This document shows, in pieces, positions 37,676-51,278 of a stretch of DNA of 64,000 nucleotides. Positions within the stretch are counted from its first letter, which is position 1, and the number at the start of each line of letters is the position of its first letter. The position numbers were made by a program, and so were the translations under genes. The notes under the pieces are model-generated. The model did not search any database. It was not told the origin of the DNA and worked only from the letters and a program-made list of their open reading frames with translations. Source of the stretch: Ptiloglossa arizonensis (lineage: Eukaryota > Arthropoda > Insecta > Hymenoptera > Colletidae); the NCBI RefSeq assembly GCF_051014685.1, contig NW_027478602.1:682001-746000 (forward strand). The letters run 5' to 3'.

Positions 37676-38559
37676 GAAAAAATACACATACCGTTGTTAT
37701 CGGGCGAGTTTCCACTTTCAGTTACAATAGGAATTTTTGGGTTAGGTCAATCCGTTCGCGAGATATGGGAGTTTGAAGACAAGGAATGGTTGAGAAGGCA
37801 ACAAATTTTTCGCACTTCTGCTGCTCCAAACGCTTAACCAGAATGGCCTAGGGAAAAAATACACATACCGTTGTAATCGGGCGAGATTCGACTTTCAGAT
37901 GCAATAGGAATTTTTGGGTTATGTCAATCCGTTCGCGAGATATGGGAGTTTGAAGCCAAGAAATGGTTGAGAAGGCAACAAATTTTTCGCAATTCTGCTG
38001 CTCCAAACGCTTAGCCAGAATGGCCTAGGGAAAAAATACACATACCGTTGTAATCGGGCGTGTTTCTACTTTCAGATGCAACAGAAATTTTTGGGTTAGG
38101 TCAATCCGTTAGCGAGATATGGGAGTTTGAAGCCAAGAAATGGTAGAGAAGGCAAAAAATTTTTCACAATTCTGCTGCTCCAACGCTTAACCAGAATGGC
38201 CTAGGGAAAAAATACACATACCTTTGTAATCGGGCGAGTTTCTACTTAAAGACGCAACAGGAATTTTTGGGTTAGGTCAATCCGTTCGCGAGATATGGGA
38301 CTTTGAAGCTAAGAAATGGTTGAGACGGCAACAATTTTTTCGCAATTCTGCTGCTTCAAATGCTTAACCAGAGTTGCCTAGGGAAAAAATACACATACCG
38401 TTGTAATCGGGCGAGTTTCCACTTTCAGTTACAATAGGACTTTTTGGGTTAGGTCAATCCGTTCGCGAGATATGGGAGTTTGAAGCCAAGAAATGGTAGA
38501 GAAGGCAAAAAATTTTTCACAATTCTGCTGCTCCAAACGCTTAACTAGAATGGCCTAGG

Positions 38560-40151
38560 GAAAAAATACACATACCTTTGTAATCGGGCGAGTTTCTACT
38601 TAAAGACGCAACAGGAATTTTTGGGTTAGATCAATCCGTTCGCGAGATATGGGACTTTGAAGCTAAGAAATGGTTGAGAAGACAACAAATTTTTCGCACT
38701 TCTGCTGCTCCAAACGCTTAACCAGAATGGCCTAGGGACAAAATACACATACCGTTGTAATCGGGCGAGTTTCTACTTTCAGATGCAATAGGAATTTTTG
38801 GGTTAGGTCAATCCGTTCGCGAGATATGGGAGTTTGAGGCCACGAAATGGTTGAGAAGGCAAAAAATTTTTCGCAATTCTGCTGCTCCAAACGCTTAACC
38901 AGAATGGCCTAGGGAAAAAATACACATACCGTTGTAATCGGGCGAGTTTTTACTTTCAGAAGCACTAGGAATTTTTGGGTTAGGTCAATCCGTTCGCGAG
39001 ATATGGGACTTTGAAGCTAAGAAATGGTTGAGAAGACAACAAATTTTTCGCACTTCTGCTGCTCCAAACGCTTAACCAGAATGGCCAAGGGAAAAAATAC
39101 ACAGACCGTTGTAATCGGGCGAGTTTCCACTTTCAGTTACAATAGGACTCTTTGGGTTAGGTCAATCCGTTCGCGAGATATGGGAGTTTGAAGCCAAGAA
39201 ATGGTAGAGAAGGCAAAAAATTTTTCACAATTCTGCTGCTCCAAACGCTTAACCAGAATGGCCTAGGGAAAAAATACACATACCTTTGTAATCGGGCGAG
39301 TTTCTACTTAAAGACGCAACAGGAATTTTTGGGTTAGATCAATCCGTTCGCGAGATATGGGAGTTTGAGGCCAAGAAATGGTTGAGAAGGCAAAAAATTT
39401 TTCGCAATTCTGCTGCTCCAAACGCTTAACCAGAATGGCCTAGGGAAAAAATACACATACCGTTGTAATCGGGCGAGTTTTTACTTTCAGAAGCACTAGG
39501 AATTTTTGGGTTAGGTCAATCCGTTCGCGAGATATGGGACTTTGAAGCTACGAAATGGTTGAGAAGACAACAAATTTTTCGCACTTCTGCTGCTCCAAAC
39601 GCTTAACCAGAATGGCCAAGGGAAAAAATACACAGACCGTTGTAATCGGGCGAGATTCGGCTTTCAGATGCAATAGGAATTTTTGGGTTATGTCAATCCG
39701 TTCGCGAGATATGGGTGTTTGAAGCCAAGAAATGGTTGAGAAGGCAACAAATTTTTCGCAATTCTGCTGCTCCAAACGCTTAGCCAGAATGGCCTAGGGA
39801 AAAAATACACATACCGTTGTAATCGGGCGTGTTTCTACTTTCAGATGCAACAGAAATTTTTGGGTTAGGTCAATCCGTTCGCGAGATATGGGAGTTTGAA
39901 GCCAAGAAATGGTAGAGAAGGCAAAAATTTTTCACAATTCTGCTGCTCCACACGCTTAACCAGAATGGCCTAGGGAAAAAATACACATACCTTTGTAATC
40001 GGGCGAGTTTCTACTTAAAGACGCAACAGGAATTTTTGGGTTAGGTCAATCCGTTCGCGAGATATGGGACTTTGAAGCTAAGAAATGGTTGAGACGGTAA
40101 AAATTTTTTCGCAATTCTGCTGCTTCAAATGCTTAACCAGAGTTGCCTAGG
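38560..40151. repeat. Nine-monomer block, copy B of the 2476-bp-spaced pair
   Basis: Second copy of 36084-37675. Private changes: GGACTCTTTGGG near 39148, GAAGCTACGAAATGG near 39545, GATTCGGC at 39654 and GACGGTAAAAA near 40093. The last three are carried into 42099-44752, so this copy is the nearer relative of that later block. Confidence 0.88.
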
Positions 40152-42098
40152 GAAAAAATACACATACCGTTGTTATAGGGCGAGTTTCCACTTTCAGTTA
40201 CAATAGGAATTTTTGGGTTAGGTCAATCCGTTCGCGAGATATGGGACTTTGAAGCTTAGAAATGGTTGAGAAGGCAACAAATTTTTCGCAATTCTGCTGC
40301 TCCAAACGCTTAGCCAGAATGGCCTAGGGAAAAAATACACATACCGTTGTAATCGGGCGTGTTTCTACTTTCAGATGCAACAGAAATTTTTGGGTTAGGT
40401 CAATCCGTTCGCGAGATATGGGTGTTTGAAGCCAAGAAATGGTTGAGAAGGCAACAAATTTTTCGCAATTCTGCTGCTCCAAACGCTTAGCCAGAATGGC
40501 CTAGGGAAAAAATACACATACCGTTGTAATCGGGCGTGTTTCTACTTTCAGATGCAACAGAAATTTTTGGGTTAGGTCAATCCGTTCGCGAGATATGGAA
40601 TTTTGAAGCCAAGAAATGGTAGAGAAGGCAAAAAATTTTTCACAATTCTGCTGCTCCACACGCTTAACCAGAATGGCCTAGGGAAAAAATACACATACCT
40701 TTGTAATCGGGCGAGTTTCTACTTAAAGACGCAACAGGAATTTTTGGGTTAAGTCAATCCGTTCGCGAGACATGGGACTTTGATGCTAAGAAATGGTTGA
40801 GACGGCAAAAATTTTTTCGCCAATTCTGCTGCTTCAAATGCTTAACCAGAGTTGCCTAGGGAAAAAATACACATACCGTTGTTATCGGGCGAGTTTCCAC
40901 TTTCAGTTACAATAGGAATTTTTGGGTTAGGTCAATCCGTTCGCGAGATATGGGACTTTGAAGACAAGGAATGCTTGAGAAGGCAAAAATTTTTCGCAAT
41001 TCTGCTGCTCCAAACGCTTAACCAGAATGGCCTAGGGGAAAAAAATACACATACCGTTGTAATTGGGCGAGTTTCTACTTAAAGACGCAAGAGGAATTTT
41101 TGGGTTAGGTCAATCCGTGCGCGAGATATGGGAGTTTGAAGCCAAGAAATGGTGAGAAGGCAAAAAATTTTCGCAATTCTGCTGCTCCAAACGCTTAGCC
41201 AGAATGGCCTAGGGAAAAAATACACATAACGTTGTAATCGGGCGTGTTTCGACTTTCAGATGCATTAGGAATTTTTGGGTTAGGTCAATCCGTTCGCGAG
41301 ATATGGGACTTTCAAGCTAAGAAATGGTTGAGACGGCAAAAATTTTTTCGCAATTCTGCTGCTTCAAATGCTTAACCAGAGTTGCCTAGGGAAAAAATAC
41401 ACATACCGTTGTTATCGGGCGAGTTTCCACTTTCAGTTACAATAGGAATTTTTGGGTTAGGTCAATCCGTTCGCGAGATATGGGACTTTGAAGCTAAGAA
41501 ATGGTTGAGACGGCAAAAATTTTTTCGCAATTCTGCTGCTTCAAATGCTTAACCAGAGTTGCCTAGGGAAAAAATACACATACCGTTGTTATCGGGCGAG
41601 TTTCCACTTTCAGTTACAATAGGAATTTTTGGGTTAGGTCAATCCGTTCGCGAGATATGGGAGTTTGAAGACAAGGAATGGTTGAGAAGGCAACAAATTT
41701 TTCGCAATTCTGCTGCTCCAAACGCTTAACCAGAACGGCCTAGGGAAAAAATACACATACCGTTGTAATCGGGCGAGTTTCGACTTTCAGATGCAATAGG
41801 AATTTTTGGGTTAGGTCAATCCGTTCGCGAGATATGGGACTTTGAAGCTAAGAAATGGTTGAGAAGACAACAAATTTTTCGCACTTCTGCTGCTCCAAAC
41901 GCTTAACCAGAATGGCCTAGGGAAAAAATACACATACCGTTGTAAGCGGGCGAGATTCGACTTTCAGATGCAATAGGAATTTTTGGGTTATGTCAATCCG
42001 TTCGCGAGTTATGGGAGTTTGAAGACAAGGAATGGTTGAGAAGGCCAAAAATTTTTCACAATTCTGCTGCTCCAAACGCTTAACCAGAATGGCCTAGG
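39268..42098. repeat. Higher-order repeat H16, copy 1 (16 monomers, 2831 bp)
   Basis: It is followed directly by a second copy starting at 42099. Shared rare markers are GATTCGGC (39654/42485), GACGGTAAAAA, GTTATAGGGCG, GAAGCTTAGAAATGG, ATATGGAATTTTG, GAGACATGGG with GATGCTAAG, GTAATTGGGCG and GTTGTAAGCGGG. Its last third has private 1-bp indels near 40820, 41036 and 41154. It overlaps the 14-monomer pair, so the two periods are nested. Confidence 0.92.
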
Positions 42099-44752
42099 GA
42101 AAAAATACACATACCTTTGTAATCGGGCGAGTTTCTACTTAAAGACGCAACAGGAATTTTTGGGTTAGATCAATCCGTTCACGAGATATGGGAGTTTGAG
42201 GCCAAGAAATGGTTGAGAAGGCAAAAAATTTTTCGCAATTCTGCTGCTCCAAACGCTTAACCAGAATGGCCTAGGGAAAAAATACACATACCGTTGTAAT
42301 CGGGCGAGTTTTTACTTTCAGAAGCACTAGGAATTTTTGGGTTAGGTCAATCCGTTCGCGAGATATGGGACTTTGAAGCTACGAAATGGTTGAGAAGACA
42401 ACAAATTTTTCGCACTTCTGCTGCTCCAAACGCTTAACCAGAATGGCCAAGGGAAAAAATACACAGACCGTTGTAATCGGGCGAGATTCGGCTTTCAGAT
42501 GCAATAGGAATTTTTGGGTTATGTCAATCCGTTCGCGAGATATGGGTGTTTGAAGCCAAGAAATGGTTGAGAAGGCAACAAATTTTTCGCAATTCTGCTG
42601 CTCCAAACGCTTAGCCAGAATGGCCTAGGGAAAAAATACACATACCGTTGTAATCGGGCGTGTTTCTACTTTCAGATGCAACAGAAATTTTTGGGTTAGG
42701 TCAATCCGTTCGCGAGATATGGGAGTTTGAAGCCAAGAAATGGTAGAGAAGGCAAAAATTTTTCACAATTCTGCTGCTCCACACGCTTAACCAGAATGGC
42801 CTAGGGAAAAAATACACATACCTTTGTAATCGGGCGAGTTTCTACTTAAAGACGCAACAGGAATTTTTGGGTTAGGTCAATCCGTTCGCGAGATATGGGA
42901 CTTTGAAGCTAAGAAATGGTTGAGACGGTAAAAATTTTTTCGCAATTCTGCTGCTTCAAATGCTTAACCAGAGTTGCCTAGGGAAAAAATACACATACCG
43001 TTGTTATAGGGCGAGTTTCCACTTTCAGTTACAATAGGAATTTTTGGGTTAGGTCAATCCGTTCGCGAGATATGGGACTTTGAAGCTTAGAAATGGTTGA
43101 GAAGGCAACAAATTTTTCGCAATTCTGCTGCTCCAAACGCTTAGCCAGAATGGCCTAGGGAAAAAATACACATACCGTTGTAATCGGGCGTGTTTCTACT
43201 TTCAGATGCAACAGAAATTTTTGGGTTAGGTCAATCCGTTCGCGAGATATGGGTGTTTGAAGCCAAGAAATGGTTGAGAAGGCAACAAATTTTTCGCAAT
43301 TCTGCTGCTCCAAACGCTTAGCCAGAATGGCCTAGGGAAAAAATACACATACCGTTGTAATCGGGCGTGTTTCTACTTTCAGATGCAACAGAAATTTTTG
43401 GGTTAGGTCAATCCGTTCGCGAGATATGGAATTTTGAAGCCAAGAAATGGTAGAGAAGGCAAAAAATTTTTCACAATTCTGCTGCTCCACACGCTTAACC
43501 AGAATGGCCTAGGGAAAAAATACACATACCTTTGTAATCGGGCGAGTTTCTACTTAAAGACGCAACAGGAATTTTTGGGTTAAGTCAATCCGTTCGCGAG
43601 ACATGGGACTTTGATGCTAAGAAATGGTTGAGACGGCAAAAATTTTTTCGCAATTCTGCTGCTTCAAATGCTTAACCAGAGTTGCCTAGGGAAAAAATAC
43701 ACATACCGTTGTTATCGGGCGAGTTTCCACTTTCAGTTACAATAGGAATTTTTGGGTTAGGTCAATCCGTTCGGGAGATATGGGACTTTGAAGACAAGGA
43801 ATGCTTGAGAAGGCAAAAAATTTTTCGCAATTCTGCTGCTCCAAACGCTTAACCAGAATGGCCTAGGGAAAAAATACACATACCGTTGTAATTGGGCGAG
43901 TTTCTACTTAAAGACGCAAGAGGAATTTTTGGGTTAGGTCAATCCGTGCGCGAGATATGGGAGTTTGAAGCCAAGAAATGGTTGAGAAGGCAAAAAATTT
44001 TTCGCAATTCTGCTGCTCCAAACGCTTAACCAGAATGGCCTAGGGAAAAAATACACATACCGTTCTTATAGGGCGAGTTTCCACTTTCAGTTACAATAGG
44101 AATTTTTGGGTTAGGTCAATCCGTTCGCGAGATATGGGACTTTGAAGCTAAGAAATGGTTGAGACGGCAAAAATTTTTTCGCAATTCTGCTGCTTCAAAT
44201 GCTTAACCAGAGTTGCCTAGGGAAAAAATACACATACCGTTGTTATCGGGCGAGTTTCCACTTTCAGTTACAATAGGAACTTTTGGGTTAGGTCAATCCG
44301 TTCGCGAGATATGGGAGTTTGAAGACAAGGAATGGTTGAGAAGGCAACAAATTTTTCGCAATTCTGCTGCTCCAAACGCTTAACCAGAACGGCCTAGGGA
44401 AAAAATACACATACCGTTGTAATCGGGCGAGTTTCGACTTTCAGATGCAATAGGAATTTTTGGGTTAGGTCAATCCGTTCGCGAGATATGGGACTTTGAA
44501 GCTAAGAAATGGTTGAGAAGACAACAAATTTTTCGCACTTCTGCTGCTCCAAACGCTTAACCAGAATGGCCTAGGGAAAAAATACACATACCGTTGTAAG
44601 CGGGCGAGATTCGACTTTCAGATGCAATAGGAATTTTTGGGTTATGTCAATCCGTTCGCGAGTTATGGGAGTTTGAAGACAAGGAATGGTTGAGAAGGCC
44701 AAAAATTTTTCACAATTCTGCTGCTCCAAACGCTTAACCAGAATGGCCTAGG
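42099..44752. repeat. Higher-order repeat H15, copy 2 (15 monomers, 2654 bp)
   Basis: Collinear with 39268-42098 at an offset of 2831 bp for 11 monomers (to 44044), then at 2654 bp. Two monomers of copy 1 (TTTCGAC/GCATTAGG and TTTCCAC, about 41214-41567) correspond to one monomer here (about 44045-44221, CGTTCTTATAGGGCG). The net loss is exactly one monomer. Confidence 0.9.
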
Positions 44753-47700
44753 GAAAAAATACACATACCTTTGTAATCGGGCGAGTTTCTACTTAAAGAC
44801 GCAACAGGAATTTTTGGGTTATATCAATCCGTTCGCGAGATATGGAAGTTTGAAGCCAAGAAATGGTTGAGAAGGCAAAAAATTTTTCGCACTTCTGCTG
44901 CTCCAAACGCTTAACCAGAATGGCCTAGGGACAAAATACACATACCGTTGTAATCGGGCGAGTTTCTACTTTCAGATGCAATAGGAATTTTTGGGTTAGG
45001 TCAATCCGTTCGCGAGATATGGGAGTTTGAGGCCAAGAAATGGTTGAGAAGGCAAAAAATTTTTCGCAATTCTGCTGCTCCAAACGCTTAACCAGAATGG
45101 CCTAGGGAAAAAATACACATACCGTTGTTATAGGGCGAGTTTCCACTTTCAGTTACAATAGGAATTTTTGGGTTAGGTCAATCCGTTCGCGAGATATGGG
45201 ACTTTGAAGCTAAGAAATGGTTGAGACGGCAAAAATTTTTTCGCAATTCTGCTGCTTCAAATGCTTAACCAGAGTTGCCTAGGGAAGAAATACACATACC
45301 GTTGTAATCGGGCGTGTTTCTACTTTCAGTTACAATAGAAATTTTTGGGTTAGGTCAATCCGCTCGCGAGTTATGGGAGTTTGAAGACAAGGAATGGTTG
45401 AGAAGGCCAAAAATTTTTCGCAATTCTGCTGCTCCAAACGCTTAACCAGAATGGCCTAGGGAGAAAATACACATACCTTTGTAATCGGGCGAGTTTCTAC
45501 TTCCAGATGCAATAGGAATTTTTGGGTTAGGTCAATCCGTTCGCGAGATATGGGAGTTTGAAGCTAAGAAATGGTTGAGAAGACAACAAATTTTTCGCAA
45601 TTCTGCTGCTCCAAACGCTTAACCAGAATGGCCTAGGGAAAAAATACACATACCGTTGTAATCGGGCGAGTTTCTACTTTCAGAAGCACTAGGAATTTTT
45701 GGGTTAGGTCAATCCGTTCGCGAGATATGGGACTTTGAAGCTAAGAAATGGTTGAGAAGACAACAAATTTTTCGCACTTCTGCTGCTCCAAACGCTTAAC
45801 CAGAATGGCCAAGGGAAAAAATACACAGACCGTTGTAATCGGGCAAGATTCGACTTTCAGATGCAATAGGAATTTTTGGGTTATGTCAATCCGTTCGCGA
45901 GATATGGGTGTTTGAAGCCAAGAAATGGTAGAGAAGGCAAAAAATTTTTGACAATTCTGCTGCTCTGCACGCTTAACCAGAATGGCCTAGGGAAAAAATA
46001 CACATACCTTTGTAATCGGGCGAGTTTCTACTTAAAGACGCAACAGGAATTTTTGGGTTAGGTCAATCCGTTCGCGAGATATGGGACTTTGAAGCTAAGA
46101 AATGGTTGAGACGGCAAAAATTTTTTCGCAATTCTGCTGCTTCAAATGCTTAACCAGAGTTGCCTAGGGAAAAAATACACATAACGTTGTTATCGGGCGA
46201 GTTTCCACTTTCAGTTACATTAGGAATTTTTGGGTTAGGTCAATCCGTTCGCGAGATATGGGACTTTGAAGCTAAGAAATGGTTGAGACGGCAAAAATTT
46301 TTTCGCAATTCTGCTGCTTCAAATGCTTAACCAGAGTTGCCTAGGGAAAAAATACACATACCGTTGTTATCGGGCGAGTTTCCACTTTCAGTTACAATAG
46401 GAATTTTTGGGTTAGGTCAATCCGTTCGCGAGATATGGGAGTTTGAAGACAAGGAATGGTTGAGAAGGCAACAAATATTTCGCGATTCTGCTGCTCCAAA
46501 CGCTTAACCAGAATGGCCTAGGGAAAAAATACACATACCGTTGTAATCGGGCGAGTTTCTACTTAAAGACGCAACAGGAATTTTTGGGTTAGGTCAATCC
46601 GTGCGCGAGATATGGGAGTTTGAAGCCAAGAAATGGTTGAGAAGGCAAAAAATTTTTCGCAATTCTGCTGCTCCAAACGCTTAACCAGAATGGCCTAGGG
46701 AAAAAATACACATAACGTTGTAATCGGGTGAGATTCGACTTTCAGATGCAATAGGAATTTTTGGGTTAGGTCAATCCGTTCGCGAGATATGGGACTTTGA
46801 AGCTAAGAAATGGTTGAGACGGCAAAAATTTTTTCGCAATTCTGCTGCTTCAAATGCTTAACCAGAGTTGCCTAGGGAAAAAATACACATACCGTTGTTA
46901 TCGGGCGAGTTTCCACTTTCAGTTACAATAGGAATTTTTGGGTTAGGTCAATCCGTTCGCGAGATATGGGACTTTGAAGCTAAGAAATGGTTGAGACGGC
47001 AAAAATTTTTTCGCAATTCAGCTGCTTCAAATGCTTAACCAGAATGGCCTAGGGCAAAAATACACATTCCGTTGTAATCGAGCGAGTTTCTACTTTCAGT
47101 TACAATAGGAATTTTTGGGTTAGGTCAATCCGTTCGCGAGATATGGGACTTTGAAGCTAAGAAATGGTTGAGACGGCAAAAATTTTTTCGCAATTCTGCT
47201 GCTTCAAATGCTTAACCAGAGTTGCCTAGGGAAAAAATACACATACCGTTGTTATCGGGCGAGTTTCCACTTTCAGTTACAATAGGAATTTTTGGGTTAG
47301 GTCAATCCGTTCGCGAGATATGGGAGTTTGAAGACAAGGAATGGTTGAGAAGGCAACAAATATTTCGCGATTCTGCTGCTCCAAACGCTTAACCAGAACG
47401 GCCTAGGGAAAAAATACACATACCGTTGTAATCGGGCGAGTTTCGACTTTCAGATGCAATAGGAATTTTTGGGTTAGGTCAATCCGTTCGCGAGATATGG
47501 GACTTTGAAGCTAAGAAATGGTTGAGAAGACAACAAATTTTTCGCAATTCTGCTGCTCCAAAAGCTTAACCAGAATGGGCTAGGGAAAAAATACACATAC
47601 CGTTGTAATCGGGCGAGTTTTTACTTTCACACGCAACAGGAATTTTTGGGTTCGGTCAATCCGTTCGCGAGATATGGGAGTTTGAAGACAAGGAATGGTT

Positions 47701-50700
47701 GAGGAGGCAAACAATTTTTCGCAATTCTGCTGCTCCAAATGCTTAACCAGAGTTGCCTAGGGAAAAAATACACATACCGTTGTAATCGGGCGAGTTTCCA
47801 CTTTCAGTTACAATAGGACTTTTTGGGTTAGGTCAATCCGTTCGCGAGATATGGGACTTTGAAGCTAAGAAATGGTTGAGACGGCAAAAATTTTTTCGCA
47901 ATTCTGCTGCTTCAAATGCTTAACCAGAGTTGCCTAGGGAAAAAATACACATACCGTTGTTATCGGGCGAGTTTCCACTTTCAGTTACAATAGGAATTTT
48001 TGGGTTAGGTCAATCCGTTCGCGAGATATGGGACTTTGAAGCTAAGAAATGGTTGAGACGGCAAAAATTTTTTCGCAATTCTGCTGCTTCAAACGCTTAA
48101 CCAGAACGGCCTAGGGAAAAAATACACATACCGTTGTAATCGGGCGTGTTTCTACTTTCAGATGCAACAGAAATTTTTGGGTTAGGTCAATCCGTTAGCG
48201 AGATATGGGAGTTTGAAGCCAAGAAATGGTTGAGAAGACAACAAATTTTTCGCACTTCTGCTGCTCCAAACGCTTAACCAGAATGGCCTAGGGAAAAAAT
48301 ACACATACCGTTGTAATCGGGCGAAATTCGACTTTCAGATGCAATAGGAATTTTTGGGTTATGTCAATCCGTTCGCGAGATATGGGAGTTTGAAGCCAAG
48401 AAATGGTTGAGAAAGCAACAAATTTTTCGCAATTCTGCTGCTCCAAACGCTTAGCCAGAATGGCCTAGGGAAAAAATACACATACCGTTGTAATCGGGCG
48501 TGTTTCTACTTTCAGATGCAACAGAAATTTTTGGGTTAGGTCAATCCGTTAGCGAGATATGCGAGTTTGAAGCCAAGAAATGGTAGAGAAGGCAAAAAAT
48601 TTTTTCGCAATTCTGCTGCTTCAAATGCTTAACCAGAGTTGCCTAGGGAAAAAATACACATACCGTTGTAATCGGGCGAGTTTCTACTTAAAGACGCAAC
48701 AGGAATTTTTGGGTTAGGTCAATCCGTTCGCGAGGTATGGGACTTTGAAGCTAAGAAATGGTTGAGACGGCAACAATTTTTTCGCAATTCTGCTGCTTCA
48801 AATGCTTAACCAGAGTTGCCTAGGGAAAAAATACGCATACCGTTGTAATCGGGCGAGTTTCCACTTTCAGTTACAATAGGACTTTTTGGGTTAGGTCAAT
48901 CCGTTCGCGAGATATGGGAGTTTGAAGCCAAGAAATGGTAGAGAAGGCAAAACATTTTTCACAATTCTGCTGCTCCAAACGCTTAACCAGAATGGCCTAG
49001 GGAAAAAATACACATACCTTTGTAATCGGGCGAGTTTCTACTTAAAGACGCAACAGGAATTTTTGGGTTAGATCAATCCGTTCGCGAGATATGGGACTTT
49101 GAAGCTAAGAAATGGTTGAGAAGACAACAAATTTTTCGCACTTCTGCTGCTCCAAACGCTTAACCAGAATGGCCAAGGGAAAAAAAACACAGACCCTTGT
49201 AATCGGGCGAGTTTCCACTTTCAGTTACAATAGGACTTTTTGGGTTAGGTCAATCCGTTCGCGAGATATGGGAGTTTGAAGCCAAGAAATGGTAGAGAAG
49301 GCAAAAAATTTTTCACAATTCTGCTGCTCCAAACGCTTAACCAGAATGGCCTAGGGAAAAAATACACATACCTTTGTAATCGGGCGAGTTTCTACTTAAA
49401 GACGCAACAGGAATTTTTGGGTTAGATCAATCCGTTCGCGAGATATGGAAGTTTGAAGCCAAGAAATGGTTGAGAAGGCAAAAAATTTTTCGCACTTCTG
49501 CTGCTCCAAACGCTTAACCAGAATGGCCTAGGGACAAAATACACATACCGTTGTTATAGGGCGAGTTTCCACTTTCAGTTACAATAGGAATTTTTGGGTT
49601 AGGTCAATCCGTTCGCGAGATATGGGACTTTGAAGCTAAGAAATGGTTGAGAAGGCAACAAATTTTTCGCAATTCTGCTGCTCCAAACGCTTAGCCAGAA
49701 TGGCCTAGGGAAAAAATACACATACCGTTGTAATCGGGCGTGTTTCTACTTTCAGATGCAACAGAAATTTTTGGGTTAGGTCAATCCGTTCGCGAGATAT
49801 GGGTGTTTGAAGCCAAGAAATGGTTGAGAAGGCAACAAATTTTTCGCAATTCTGCTGCTCCAAACGCTTAGCCAGAATGGCCTAGGGAAAAAATACACAT
49901 ACCGTTGTAATCGGGCGTGTTTCTACTTTCAGATGCAACAGAAATTTTTGGGTTAGGTCAATCCGTTCGCGAGATATGGGAGTTTGAAGCCAAGAAATGG
50001 TTGAGAAGGCAACAAATATTTCGCAATTCTGCTGCTCCAAACGCTTAGCCAGAATGGCCTAGGGAAAAAATACACTTACCGTTGTAATCGGGCGTGTTTC
50101 TACTTTCAGATGCAACAGAAATTTTTGGGTTAGGTCAATCCGTTCGCGAGATATGGGAGTTTGAAGCCAAGAAATGGTAGAGAAGGCAAAAAATTTTTGA
50201 CAATTCTGCTGCTCCGCACGCTTAACCAGAATGGCCTAGGGAAAAAATACACATACCTTTGTAATCGGGCGAGTTTCTACTTAAAGACGCAACAGGAATT
50301 TTTGGGTTAGGTCAATCCGTTCGCGAGATATGGGACTTTGAAGCTAAGAAATGGTTGAGACGGCAAAAATTTTTTCGCAATTCTGCTGCTTCAAATGCTT
50401 AACCAGAGTTGCCTAGGGAAAAAATACACATACCGTTGTTATCGGCGAGTTTCCACTTTCAGTTACAATAGGAATTTTTGGGTTAGGTCAATCCGTTCGC
50501 GAGGTATGGGAGTTTGAAGACAAGGAATGCTTGAGAAGGCAAAAAATTTTTCGCAATTCTGCTGCTCCAAACGCTTAACCAGAATGGCCTAGGGAAAAAA
50601 TACACATACCGTTGTAATCGGGCGAGTTTCTACTTAAAGACGCAACAGGAATTTTTGGGTTAGGTCAATCCGTGCGCGAGATATGGGAGTTTGAAGCCAA

Positions 50701-51278
50701 GAAATGGTTGAGAAGGCAAAAAATTTTTCGCAATTCTGCTGCTCCAAACGCTTAACCAGAATGGCCTAGGGAAAAAATACACATAACGTTGTAATCGGGC
50801 GAGATTCGACTTTCAGATGCAATAGGAATTTTTGGGTTAGGTCAATCCGTTCGCGAGATATGGGACTTTGAAGCTAAGAAATGGTTGAGACGGCAAAAAT
50901 TTTTTCGCAATTCTGCTGCTTCAAATGCTTAACCAGAGTTGCCTAGGGAAAAAATACACATACCGTTGTTATCGGGCGAGTTTCCACTTTCAGTTACAAT
51001 AGGAATTTTTGGGTTAGGTCAATCCGTTCGCGAGATATGGGACTTTGAAGCTAAGAAATGGTTGAGACGGCAAAAATTTTTTCGCAATTCAGCTGCTTCA
51101 AATGCTTAACCAGAATGGCCTAGGGCAAAAATACACATTCCGTTGTAATCGAGCGAGTTTCTACTTTCAGTTACAATAGGAATTTTTGGGTTAGGTCAAT
51201 CCGTTAGCGAGATATGGGACTTTGAAGCTAAGTAATGGTTGAGACGGCAAAAATTTTTTCGCAATTCTGCTGCTTCAA

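Noticed and set aside
40852..41082. A 76-codon plus-strand frame beginning within a monomer
   Set aside because: It is produced by 1-bp indels near 40985 and 41036 that shift the monomer frame; the translation is ordinary satellite.
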